A stretch of 64,000 bases of DNA from Adhaeribacter aerolatus (lineage in GTDB: Bacteria; Bacteroidota; Bacteroidia; Cytophagales; Hymenobacteraceae): contig NZ_BJYS01000009.1 of assembly GCF_007991635.1 (NCBI RefSeq), positions 1-64,000 of the forward strand, written 5' to 3'. The position numbers were made by a program, and so were the translations under genes. Positions 17,254 to 25,325 of the stretch are shown here, one piece after another (position 1 is the stretch's first letter; the number at the start of each line of letters is the position of its first letter). The notes beneath the pieces were generated by a model. The model was given only the letters and a program-made list of their open reading frames with translations. It ran no database searches and had not been told where the DNA came from.

Positions 17254-17739
17254 ATGATAGAACTTATTGAAAAATATGTGGTCGATGGGTTCGGCAATAT
17301 TAATCTCCCTGAATCAGAAGACGAAAAGCGAAAACTAGCCAGAGCCTTATTAGGTTTGAGCTTAATAGGTAATCTTGATAATTGGTTAAATAATGCCTTC
17401 GACTTAATTGACAATCATGAACCAGAAGAGCCGTTTCTAAGAGAGAATGCATTAAGCAGAAAGGACAAAGCATTTAGGTTGGCATTTGCTCATTTGGATA
17501 ATGCGGTTAAGGAGAAAATAAAGGAGATTATAATAGATACAGCGTCGGGCGTATTATTCAGTTCACTTGTCACTTTCGACCAATTTGAATATGGAGATAT
17601 TTGTATTTCCTTAAGGCCGAAAACTTTGGATGGAAAAAGTGAGGCTCTGGATATTTCTGACAAATGGGAAGACTTGCATGATGAGCTACCAGAATGGATT
17701 GAAAACTTTAGCAATTATCGAAAGGAGTTAAAAAGTTAA
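17254..17739 (+). CDS. Hypothetical protein, AT-rich, acidic
   Basis: A 161-residue protein I cannot assign to a family. It appears soluble, largely helical and acidic (PESEDEKRKLAR, NHEPEEPF, KWEDLHDELPEW), with no signal peptide, membrane helix or cysteine cluster. Codons are AT-richer than in rsgA or the cyclophilin gene on either side. Size, acidity and the isolated position resemble orphan immunity-type proteins, which is only a guess. It starts at ATG 17254, 41 bp after rsgA. Confidence 0.7.
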   Translation: MIELIEKYVVDGFGNINLPESEDEKRKLARALLGLSLIGNLDNWLNNAFDLIDNHEPEEPFLRENALSRKDKAFRLAFAHLDNAVKEKIKEIIIDTASGVLFSSLVTFDQFEYGDICISLRPKTLDGKSEALDISDKWEDLHDELPEWIENFSNYRKELKS

Positions 17740-17812
17740 CTTATTCTAATTTCTCTTCGGCTGAATTTTTAACTTTGCCGGATTGTTTAAGACTTAAACC
17801 AGTTAAATATTT

Positions 17813-18271
17813 ATGAAAACAGCTGAAATTCATACCGCTAAAGGTGTCATGAAAGTAGAGTTTTACGAGCAGGATGCGCCGAAAACGGTTAAAAACTTTA
17901 CTGATTTAGCTCAAATGGGCTATTACGATGGCTTAGCTTTTCACCGGGTTATTCCGGATTTTGTGATTCAAGGCGGTTGCCCTAACACCCGCGAAGGTGC
18001 TAAAGGTCAGCCCGGAACCGGTGGCCCAGGCTATAAAATTGATTGCGAACTGACCGGCGATAACCAGTACCACGATAGAGGAGTTTTATCGATGGCACAT
18101 GCCGGCCGTAATACCGGTGGTTCCCAGTTCTTTATTTGTCACAGCCGCCGCAACACGGCTCACCTCGACCGCAATCATACTTGCTTTGGTAAAGTAGTAG
18201 AAGGCTTAGACGTAATCGACCAGATTAAAGCCGGTGACAAAATCGATAAGATCGTAGTTAACGAAGCGTAA
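17813..18271 (+). CDS. Cyclophilin-type peptidyl-prolyl isomerase
   Basis: A 152-residue single-domain cyclophilin that catalyses cis-trans isomerisation of Xaa-Pro bonds. Active-site segments are [13 protein letters not shown] (catalytic Arg in FHRV), GSQFFICH and [12 protein letters not shown]. There is no signal peptide, so it is cytoplasmic. The length is that of the minimal bacterial PpiB-type domain. It is followed by a 50-bp palindromic terminator shared with the convergent ZIP gene. Confidence 0.93.
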   Translation: MKTAEIHTAKGVMKVEFYEQDAPKTVKNFTDLAQMGYYDGLAFHRVIPDFVIQGGCPNTREGAKGQPGTGGPGYKIDCELTGDNQYHDRGVLSMAHAGRNTGGSQFFICHSRRNTAHLDRNHTCFGKVVEGLDVIDQIKAGDKIDKIVVNEA

Positions 18272-18280
18272 ATAAATATT

Positions 18281-18330
18281 GCTTAAATAAAAACGCCATT
18301 GAAAATTTTCAATGGCGTTTTTATTTAAGC
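18281..18330. terminator. 50-bp perfect palindrome, bidirectional terminator
   Basis: The left half (18281-18305) is the exact complement of the right half (18306-18330), with AAAAACGCCATTG in the stem and flanking A- and T-runs. It lies between the convergent stops at 18271 and 18334 and should terminate both transcripts. Confidence 0.9.
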
Positions 18331-18333
18331 CTG

Positions 18334-19086
18334 TTAAGCAAATTTAGTCAGGACGAATGCTGTTAAAAAGCCCAATACCGTTATAAGTCCGGTAAAATTA
18401 TGGGCTTCCTCAAAAGCTTCCGGAATCATGGTATCGGCTACCATGGCCAGAATGGCCCCAGCTGCCAGCGCTGTAATACCGGCTATTACATTCGCGTTAA
18501 AATGATCAAAAATGGTGTATCCGGCAATGGAGGCGACTCCCGAAATCAGCGCAATGCTTCCCCAAACCCCAAAAATATAGCCGGCCGAGCGTTTTGCTTT
18601 CTTCATGCCAGCTGCACTGGATAAGCCTTCGGGCAGGTTAGATAAAAAAATGGCGGCTACAGCTACCAAACTTACACCTGTACCGGCAATCATACTAATG
18701 CCAATTACTATCGACTCCGGTATTCCGTCTATTAAGGCCCCGATGGCCAGCGCCATGCCGCTGCCGCTGGTTTGGGCTTCGGTGGGTTGTTGGGTACCGG
18801 AGCGCTTTCGGTGGTGGGCGCCCCATCGGGTTAATAACCAGTTAGCCAGGGTAAAAATAACCGCTCCGCTTAAAAAGCCTATGGCCGTCGCATCAAATCC
18901 GCCTTGCCTGAACGCCTCATTCATCAGATCCAAAGACAGCGCCGAAATTAAAACACCGCTCCCGAAGGCCATAATACTGGCAATTACCCGCTGGCTTACG
19001 GGAGCAAAATAACCGATAGCCGCACCCAGCAGCAATGCTGATCCGGCCAATAATCCCCAAAAGCCTGCAAATATCCAAATAGGCAT
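18334..19086 (-). CDS. ZIP-family divalent metal transporter
   Basis: A 250-residue inner-membrane transporter with about eight helices. The metal-site motifs of ZIP helices IV and V appear as LIDGIPESIVIG and LSNLPEGLSSA, with a further MIPEAFEEAHNF near the C-terminus. A short His-containing loop (GAHHRKRSGTQQ) lies between helices III and IV, as in other ZIPs. It most likely imports zinc or related divalent metals. It stands alone and shares the palindromic terminator with the cyclophilin gene. The specific metal is not decided by sequence. Confidence 0.9.
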   Translation of the reverse strand: MPIWIFAGFWGLLAGSALLLGAAIGYFAPVSQRVIASIMAFGSGVLISALSLDLMNEAFRQGGFDATAIGFLSGAVIFTLANWLLTRWGAHHRKRSGTQQPTEAQTSGSGMALAIGALIDGIPESIVIGISMIAGTGVSLVAVAAIFLSNLPEGLSSAAGMKKAKRSAGYIFGVWGSIALISGVASIAGYTIFDHFNANVIAGITALAAGAILAMVADTMIPEAFEEAHNFTGLITVLGFLTAFVLTKFA

Positions 19087-19243
19087 ATAGCTGCGTGGTG
19101 TTTAGTCTTTTAATTATCTAATCTATATCTAAATAGCCAACCATTTAGCTGTAAACCGATGCCTTTGGAGTATGCTCATGCATGCCAGCTTAAACTTCTT
19201 TATACTTTTATTTATCCAAAATTTCCACCCGTGGCTTTTACAT

Positions 19244-19684
19244 TTATTTATTTTCCGGCAATTCTTTTAAGCCAGCCTGGCTCGTGGCTTCCCGTTCCTC
19301 TTTCATCTCTTTAGATAGAAAATAATTTAAAGCGGTTCTGATAATGGCAATAGCGCCTAATTTCCCAATCTGGTCCCAACTCGGAGCAATAGCCGTAGAA
19401 AGAATATCGGCTCCCAACTGAAACTCCAACGCCAGCGCCAGGTAGCGGGCTAAAATAAGCCTGATCCGGTTATAATTTACGTCTTCGGGCGGTAGCAGTC
19501 GCCGGAATAAATAATAGCCGGCAATAATTACGCCGGTGCCTATTATAACAGCCCCAATGGTTTCGAGTAGTAATTTTAACCACTGTACCAGGCTAATGAT
19601 TGTTGCCTCTACCCCCAGCTGGGCCGGACTGGCTAACACGGACGGGACTTTCTCCTGTAGTAGTTCGAGTAAAAATATTCCCAT
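19244..19684 (-). CDS. DUF1622 membrane protein
   Basis: A 146-residue protein with two clear hydrophobic helices (about 35-60 and 80-125 region) and the DUF1622 core IRLILARYLALALEFQLGADIL, ending with IGKLGAIAIIRTALNYFL. The family is widespread and without known function. N-terminal residues (LLELLQEKVP) may be amphipathic. It is a single gene, 157 bp upstream of the ZIP gene on the same strand. Confidence 0.85.
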   Translation of the reverse strand: MGIFLLELLQEKVPSVLASPAQLGVEATIISLVQWLKLLLETIGAVIIGTGVIIAGYYLFRRLLPPEDVNYNRIRLILARYLALALEFQLGADILSTAIAPSWDQIGKLGAIAIIRTALNYFLSKEMKEEREATSQAGLKELPENK

Positions 19685-19835
19685 TATTTATTCTTAAATA
19701 ATATTATTACACTTACTCCGGACACTGCAAAAAAGATTTGGGCAGATGCCAGAACCAACTCAATCTATATAAATGAGCGAGTATTTGCTCCTAAGAAGTA
19801 CATCGAAATATGCTAATCGGAATTTTACGTTCTTA

Positions 19836-19864
19836 TTCAGGAAATTTTCGTATATTTACCTGAA
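19836..19864 (+). promoter_or_regulatory. Inverted repeat over the toxin-antitoxin promoter
   Basis: TTCAGG (19836-19841) and CCTGAA (19859-19864) flank TATATTTA at 19851-19858, a near match to the TAnnTTTG -7 box, 25 bp before the antitoxin start. Such placement is expected for an autorepression operator bound by the Xre-type antitoxin. Confidence 0.5.
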
Positions 19865-19888
19865 CCGAAATTTTTTTGGAAAAATACC

Positions 19889-20296
19889 ATGGTAGAAGTT
19901 ATAGATGATTTATTTGTGATAGACAACAACCTGGCTTTGGTAAAGAAGGCGCAGGAAGGCGTTGAAGCCATATATTTCCTGAATTTACTCCGGCATTCGG
20001 GGTTGCGAAAAGATGAGTTGGCCAGCCTGGTAGGCATCGATCCCAAAACGGTAGATAATTACCGCAAATCGAACAAGCGCTTTACCCGTGACTCGGCGGA
20101 AAAGCTTTTGCAATTGCACCGCCTTTTCTCTTTCGGCGACGAATTATTCGGCTCCACACCGGAATTTATGGATTGGCTGGCTATTCCGTCGCCAGGTCTG
20201 GAAAATAAAAGCCCGATGGAACTGCTCCATTCTGTATCGGGTATTTTGGAAGTAGAAAAACAGCTAATGCGACTGGCCCACGGCTACGCGGCCTAA
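19889..20296 (+). CDS. Xre/ParS-family antitoxin of a RES toxin pair
   Basis: A 135-residue antitoxin of the Xre/MbcA/ParS class. A helix-turn-helix is visible at LRKDELASLVGIDPKTVDNY, and the C-terminal DUF2384-like domain includes GDELFGSTPEFMDWLAIPSP, the usual toxin-binding region that ends in ELLHSVSGILEVEKQLMRLAHG. It lies 2 bp upstream of the RES toxin gene, the standard antitoxin-first order. It should neutralise the toxin and repress the operon via the upstream inverted repeat. Confidence 0.9.
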   Translation: MVEVIDDLFVIDNNLALVKKAQEGVEAIYFLNLLRHSGLRKDELASLVGIDPKTVDNYRKSNKRFTRDSAEKLLQLHRLFSFGDELFGSTPEFMDWLAIPSPGLENKSPMELLHSVSGILEVEKQLMRLAHGYAA

Positions 20297-20298
20297 GC

Positions 20299-20787
20299 AT
20301 GGAGCTTTACCGGATTGTTTTTGAACGTTTTGCCGACCGGCTTTATGCCCCAGGGTTCTCGGGCCGCTGGAACTATGATGGCCAGTTTGTAATTTATGCT
20401 GGTTCTACACGTTCGTTGGCCTCTATGGAAAATATGGTTCATAAAATGGGACAAGGCGTACTCGGGTCCAGGTTCGTGGTGATGGTACTGGAAATACCGG
20501 ACGATATACCAGTTACAACCATTACGGTGGAGCAATTGCCGCCTACCTGGAAATTAGAAAGCAGCTATGCGCTTAGCCAACCTTTGGGCGCGGCCTGGTA
20601 TGAAGCCGGCGAAACGCTGCTCTTAAAGGTTCCTTCTGCCGTTGTACCCGCCGAATATAACTTTGTAATTAATAGCCGGCATCCTGATTTTACCAAAGTA
20701 AAAATTAAAAGAAAAGAGCCCTTTGTTTATGACTACCGGTTTATCACCATAGATAAGGAAGTAGTTACCGGCCGGAAAAAGAAGTAA
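20299..20787 (+). CDS. RES-domain NAD-degrading toxin
   Basis: A 162-residue RES protein. Arg in the N-terminal LYRIVFE, Glu in SMENMVH and Ser in YAGSTRSLASM correspond to the R-E-S residues that name the family, and GRWNYDGQFVIYAGST is the typical core. RES toxins break down NAD+ by phosphorolysis, which stops growth. The gene follows its antitoxin by 2 bp and is followed by a palindromic terminator. The catalytic set looks intact, so the system is likely functional. Confidence 0.9.
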   Translation: MELYRIVFERFADRLYAPGFSGRWNYDGQFVIYAGSTRSLASMENMVHKMGQGVLGSRFVVMVLEIPDDIPVTTITVEQLPPTWKLESSYALSQPLGAAWYEAGETLLLKVPSAVVPAEYNFVINSRHPDFTKVKIKRKEPFVYDYRFITIDKEVVTGRKKK

Positions 20788-20788
20788 A

Positions 20789-20819
20789 AACCAAGAGCAG
20801 CTAATTAGCTGCTCCGGTT
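20789..20819. terminator. Palindromic terminator between convergent genes
   Basis: GAGCAGCTAA followed by TTAGCTGCTC (20795-20814) is a perfect 20-bp palindrome, extended by AACC/GGTT with a mismatch. It sits between the RES gene and the AAA ATPase gene and could serve both. There is only a weak T-run. Confidence 0.6.
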
Positions 20820-20847
20820 ATAATAATATAAGAATAAAAGGTAGTGG

Positions 20848-22392
20848 TTATTTCCGCTTCTTCCGGCTACCATAATCCTCTTCCTCGTCATCATCGTCGG
20901 AGAAGGAAGGCATGGTAAACATACTGCTTAGCAGGTCTTTAAACTGCAAGCCAGCCGTTAGTTTATTCCGGCTAATCAGGCTGTGCTCGGCCAAGCCGTG
21001 CAAGCAAAATTCCATCAGAAATAATTTGGTTTGAGCATCAGATTTGCTGTGAAGCTTATCTACCAACGCAGCCAAGCCCGGCACACTGTTCAGGCTTTTG
21101 TTGTACTCGGCCGCCGGCATGTCCTGCAAAATATCCAGGGTGTGGCCTTCGCCAAACCAGTCGGTTACTTTTTTGTACGCATTCTGCTCTTTCAGTTTTT
21201 TCTGCTTGTCGGGGTCGGGAAAATAATTTAGAAATTGGTTTCGGATGGCTTTGCCCATGAGCTTTTGCGCCACAATAGACGGTCCCTCCTGCTCACCTTC
21301 GTACACCAACTCTACTTTACCGGTTAATGCCGGTACCGCCGCCAGGAAATCGGTTACCCGTACAAAAGTCTGAGCTTCCCCATTTATCAGGGCGCGGCGT
21401 TCGGCAGCGCTAATCGTATTTTCGTAAGCCGATATGGTTAAACGAGCCGATACGCCACTTTTGGCATCTACAAATTCGCTCTCGCGGGCTTCCATGGCCA
21501 CTTGCTCAATCAGGTCGCTTACCAATTGGTTGGTGGTAACAATTTGCTGCTGTTCTTTGTGAATTCTGGCTTCCTGCAGGGTAATTTTTTTACCTACCTC
21601 AATAGACTTAGGATAATGCGTAATAATCTGGCTGTCGATGCGGTCTTTTAGCGGCGTTACAATGCTGCCCCGGTTGGTATAATCCTCTGGGTTGGCGGTA
21701 AACACAAACTGTATATCTAACGGCAAACGCACTTTAAACCCGCGAATCTGAATATCACCTTCCTGTAGAATATTAAACAATGAAACCTGAATACGGGCCT
21801 GTAAATCGGGCAATTCATTAATCACAAAAATACCCCGGTGCGAACGCGGAATCAGGCCAAAGTGAATTACGCGCTCATCGGAATAAGGTAGTTTCAAAGT
21901 GGCTGCTTTAATCGGGTCGGCATCGCCAATTAAATCCGCAACCGACACATCGGGTGTGGCCAGTTTTTCGGTGTAGCGCTCCGAGCGGTGCATCCAGGCT
22001 ACCGGTGTGTCATCACCCTTCTCCAGAATTAAATGCTTCGCAAATACCGATAAGGGCTGCAGCGGGTCATCGTTCAGTTCGGAGCCGGCCACTACCGGAA
22101 TATATTCGTCTAATAATTCTACCAGCATCCGGGCCAGGCGGGTTTTGGCTTGTCCGCGCAAACCCAGCAAATTAATGTGGTGCATCGATAAGATTGCCCG
22201 CTGCATATCCGGGATAACGGTTTCCTCGTAGCCCCAGATTCCAGGGAATACTTCTTCCTTGTTCCGGAGTTTAGAAATTAAGTTATCGCGCAGCTCCTGT
22301 TTTACCGATTTAGGTTCGTAACCAGCCGCCCGCAATTGACCGAGCGTGGTAATTTTTAATAAATTCTGGGGGGTGATATCTTTATAATTCAT
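20848..22392 (-). CDS. MoxR/Mg-chelatase-like AAA+ ATPase
   Basis: A 514-residue AAA+ protein close to the ChlI/MoxR group. The P-loop reads GLRGQAKTR (Ala where most have Gly), Walker B reads GIFVINELPDL (Asn before Glu), and sensor 1 is FTANPEDY. The C-terminus ends in an acidic-basic tail (SDDDDEEEDYGSRKKRK). It lies upstream-to-downstream with the VWA gene at 22565 on the same strand, the classic MoxR-VWA pairing in which the ATPase and a MIDAS protein act as a chaperone-like or metal-insertion complex. The client is unknown. Confidence 0.88.
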   Translation of the reverse strand: MNYKDITPQNLLKITTLGQLRAAGYEPKSVKQELRDNLISKLRNKEEVFPGIWGYEETVIPDMQRAILSMHHINLLGLRGQAKTRLARMLVELLDEYIPVVAGSELNDDPLQPLSVFAKHLILEKGDDTPVAWMHRSERYTEKLATPDVSVADLIGDADPIKAATLKLPYSDERVIHFGLIPRSHRGIFVINELPDLQARIQVSLFNILQEGDIQIRGFKVRLPLDIQFVFTANPEDYTNRGSIVTPLKDRIDSQIITHYPKSIEVGKKITLQEARIHKEQQQIVTTNQLVSDLIEQVAMEARESEFVDAKSGVSARLTISAYENTISAAERRALINGEAQTFVRVTDFLAAVPALTGKVELVYEGEQEGPSIVAQKLMGKAIRNQFLNYFPDPDKQKKLKEQNAYKKVTDWFGEGHTLDILQDMPAAEYNKSLNSVPGLAALVDKLHSKSDAQTKLFLMEFCLHGLAEHSLISRNKLTAGLQFKDLLSSMFTMPSFSDDDDEEEDYGSRKKRK

Positions 22393-22447
22393 GAATCAGA
22401 TATTGCAAATATTGGATGGTAAATAACTCTTAGCTTTAAAAGGACAG

Positions 22448-22520
22448 TACGCAAAATTAAGTTATGTATTCGTTCGCTTTCAGGAGGTTACACCTTCATA
22501 AAGATTTTAAATTTTGCGTA
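22448..22520. repeat. Inverted-repeat element related to the 26-114 element
   Basis: TACGCAAAATT (22448-22458) and its exact complement (22510-22520) are separated by 51 nt. With the preceding AGGACAG the left end resembles the AGGACTTTCGCAAAAT end at position 26, and total size is similar (about 80 versus 89 bp). It lies between the VWA and AAA genes. Confidence 0.5.
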
Positions 22521-22564
22521 ACATCAATAATAAAATTAAAAGGAATATAAATATTAGTACTTAC

Positions 22565-23665
22565 TTAAAATGTTTTACGCCGATTGCGGCTGTAATCTTC
22601 AAATATTAAATGGCCCAAACCTTTCAGGCTGCTGTAATAAGCCTTGCCGTTGTTTACTTTTGTAAATTCATCAACAAATTGCTTTAAATACGGGTCAGAA
22701 GCAATCATAAACGTAGTAATCGGAATTTTAATCCGGCGGCACTGGGCAGCCAGGGTCAACGTTTTATTTACTACTTTCCGGTCCAGGCCAAAGCTGTTCT
22801 TGTAATACCGGATTCCTTCTTTCAGGCAGGTTGGTTTGCCATCAGTAATCATAAATATTTGCTTGTTGGCGGCTTTACGCTTACGCAAAATATCCATAGC
22901 CAACTCCAGGCCGGCTACCGTGTTGGTATGGTAAGGGCCTACCTGCAAATAAGGCAAGTCTTTAATGGTAATCTGCCAGGCATCGTTGCCGAAAACAATA
23001 ATATCCAAAGTGTCTTTGGGATACTTTTGGGTAATGAGCTCAGCCAGGGCCATGGCTACTTTTTTGGCGGGTGTAATTCGGTCTTCGCCGTACAAAATCA
23101 TGGAATGCGAAATATCAATCATGAGTACGGTAGAGGTCTGGCTTTTGTGCTCCCGCTCGGTTACCTCCAAATCATTTTCGGTCAGGAAAAAATCCCCCAG
23201 CCCGTGGTTTAATTGCGCATTCCGGATAGAATCGGTCATGGCAATCTGCTCCAGCGTATCGCCGAACTGAAACTCGCGGCGGTCGGTGCTGGCCTCGTCG
23301 CCTTGCCCGGTGTGCGGGGTGGTATGGTTGCCTTTGCCCGACTTTTTCAGTTTGCCGAAGATTTCTTCTAAGGCACTGCGGCGCAGGTTTATTTCGCTTT
23401 TAGAGGTAAGCTCAAAAGAGCCTTTCTGCTGTTCATTTTCATCAATATATCCTTTGGCTTTCAGATCTTCAATAAAGTTACCAATGCCGTATTCGTTATT
23501 GGTGAGGTTATATTGTTTATCCAGCGAACTGAGCCACGAAAGCGCTTCGCCCACATCGCCGGAAGTTATGGTAATAAGCTGCATAAAAATCTGCAGCAAC
23601 GACTCAAATCCTGTTTTATCGTCCTGGGGAGGTATATAATCGGTAAATCTATATCCGGCTGCCAT
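22565..23665 (-). CDS. VWA domain-containing protein
   Basis: A 366-residue protein with a von Willebrand factor A domain in its C-terminal half. The MIDAS motif DISHSM (D-x-S-x-S type) lies near residue 180, with a later Thr/Asp pair (FMITDGKPT). The N-terminal half is charged and helical with a His/Gly-rich linker (GKGNHTTPHTGQGD). It has no signal peptide, so it is probably cytoplasmic and partners the AAA+ ATPase encoded 172 bp downstream on the same strand. The pair is transcribed VWA first. Confidence 0.88.
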   Translation of the reverse strand: MAAGYRFTDYIPPQDDKTGFESLLQIFMQLITITSGDVGEALSWLSSLDKQYNLTNNEYGIGNFIEDLKAKGYIDENEQQKGSFELTSKSEINLRRSALEEIFGKLKKSGKGNHTTPHTGQGDEASTDRREFQFGDTLEQIAMTDSIRNAQLNHGLGDFFLTENDLEVTEREHKSQTSTVLMIDISHSMILYGEDRITPAKKVAMALAELITQKYPKDTLDIIVFGNDAWQITIKDLPYLQVGPYHTNTVAGLELAMDILRKRKAANKQIFMITDGKPTCLKEGIRYYKNSFGLDRKVVNKTLTLAAQCRRIKIPITTFMIASDPYLKQFVDEFTKVNNGKAYYSSLKGLGHLIFEDYSRNRRKTF

Positions 23666-24115
23666 CTTCTTCTAAATTAAAATTTAAATACTCTTTTCAA
23701 CTGCTCTTCATCTTCAACCCTAATTTACTATAATTCTGGCTGATTTCCCTTATTCTGTTCTCTCCCCACCATCTGATAATTTCTAATTTGTTCCCCTCTT
23801 CCAACAACCAATAATATTCTTAGGCAATTTTTACGTATTAAATTTCATGTAATTGCCCTCTAACAAAATTCTTTCGGCTGATTTAACTGATTTCTTCCTG
23901 GCGGGTGGCTTTCCTTCGGGCTTGATATTTAAACAAACGCAAAAGGATTATTGTTTAGTTAATTTTATCCAGAAAAATTAAAGATTGGTGCCCGATCGGG
24001 CAAATAAAACAGCTATACGAAAGATAAACGCAAAAGCTAATGCAGGTAAGTAAAAATCAGCCAAAACTGCTTATTAAAATAGCCTAACCGTCAACATAAA
24101 TTCTAGCGAAAACTT
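23666..24115. other. Gene-free AT-rich spacer
   Basis: This 450-bp spacer holds the presumed promoter of the VWA-AAA operon (minus strand), but I could not identify a convincing TTTG/TAnnTTTG pair. No RNA gene, repeat or coding frame was recognised. Confidence 0.4.
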
Positions 24116-24163
24116 TATAAAACAAAAGCCCTGATTTAATTAAATCAGGGCTTTTGTTTTATA
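24116..24163. terminator. 48-bp perfect palindromic terminator
   Basis: Two 24-nt halves (24116-24139 and 24140-24163) are exact complements, with AAGCCCTGATTTAA in the stem and A/T runs at both ends. It lies 10 bp after the stop of the minus-strand desaturase gene. Confidence 0.9.
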
Positions 24164-24173
24164 TGATTTGAGA

Positions 24174-25151
24174 TTAATCAATCCAACGGAATTTATATTC
24201 TCTTTGGGGTACCTTCATGCGCTCGGCTACCCGCTTTAAACGGTTGGGCAGGGCCATAATATAATCACGAGCTTTTTCGCCGGCTTCGTTCATGCCGGTT
24301 ATGTGCTCTACCTTCCAGTCTTTAATTAAATCTTCCAGAATATTTACGTAATCGTGCGAGGTATAAACGCCAATCCGTTGGGCGGCATCGGTAAAGTGGC
24401 CAAAGGTTTGGCCAATTTCAACGCCTAATTCGCGCATGTAGTGCGCTGGCATCACAATTTTTTTGCGCATCATATCTTCGAAAGCCAGCATCATTTCGCT
24501 GGGGTCTACTTCAAAGATCTTATCTACAAAAGATTTATACACTTTGGCATGACGGGCTTCGTCGCCGGCAATGTAACCGCACAATTTAGCCAGCACATTA
24601 TCGCCTTCGCGTTTAGCAATCTGGGCTACGCGGCGGTGCGAAATCTGGGTAGCGGTTTCCTGGTAGCTGGTATACACAAAGCTCCGGTACGGATCCATGT
24701 CGGTTTGCAAATCAAAGCCATCGGCAATTAAATATTGCGTAGAGGCTTCCATTTCGCGCATATTTACCCGGCCCGATAAATAAAGGTAGCGGTTGAGTAA
24801 ATCGCCGTGCCGGTTTTCTTCCGAAGTCCAGCCCCGGTTCCATTTGGTCCAGGCGCTATCGGGGTTATTGGGCATGTCGGTAATCGAGAACAACCAGCTT
24901 TCGTAGGTTGGCAGGGCTTCTTCGGTAATTGTATCGCCAATTAATACGGCAAACAAATCGTAGGATAAGGATTTGGCCCGCTCCCGCAATAATTTTATTT
25001 CATCAAAAAAATTGTCGAGCCGGGCATCCGGCAATAGATCCGCTGGCTGCCAACTGTCTTCAACCGTTTTCAGGAAGCTGGATAAATTTTCGGCTACAAA
25101 CGATTCTAAGTATTTAAGGACTTCCACCCGGGAAGAGATAGCTGCAATCAT
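24174..25151 (-). CDS. Acyl-[ACP] desaturase (ferritin-like di-iron)
   Basis: A 325-residue soluble fatty-acid desaturase, type 2 (FA_desaturase_2, plant stearoyl-ACP desaturase-like). Di-iron ligands are visible in EENRHGD near residue 107 and GDEARHAKVY near 197, both ExxH type. It would introduce a cis double bond into acyl chains carried on ACP and so adjust membrane fluidity, for example in the cold. It has no transmembrane segment. It is a single gene with its own palindromic terminator; its promoter should lie in the 174 bp upstream. Confidence 0.92.
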   Translation of the reverse strand: MIAAISSRVEVLKYLESFVAENLSSFLKTVEDSWQPADLLPDARLDNFFDEIKLLRERAKSLSYDLFAVLIGDTITEEALPTYESWLFSITDMPNNPDSAWTKWNRGWTSEENRHGDLLNRYLYLSGRVNMREMEASTQYLIADGFDLQTDMDPYRSFVYTSYQETATQISHRRVAQIAKREGDNVLAKLCGYIAGDEARHAKVYKSFVDKIFEVDPSEMMLAFEDMMRKKIVMPAHYMRELGVEIGQTFGHFTDAAQRIGVYTSHDYVNILEDLIKDWKVEHITGMNEAGEKARDYIMALPNRLKRVAERMKVPQREYKFRWID

Positions 25152-25325
25152 GTAAATTCTATTATAAAAATATTAAACACCAAATATACTAAATTTTATC
25201 TTAAGCGTTACCACTCATTCACTTATATTTAATCAGAAATAACTTTCTTAGAAATTATAAATACGTAGTTATACCTGTTAAAGATGTAATTAATGCTTAG
25301 AGTTTAAAGAAAATCAGTTAAAATT

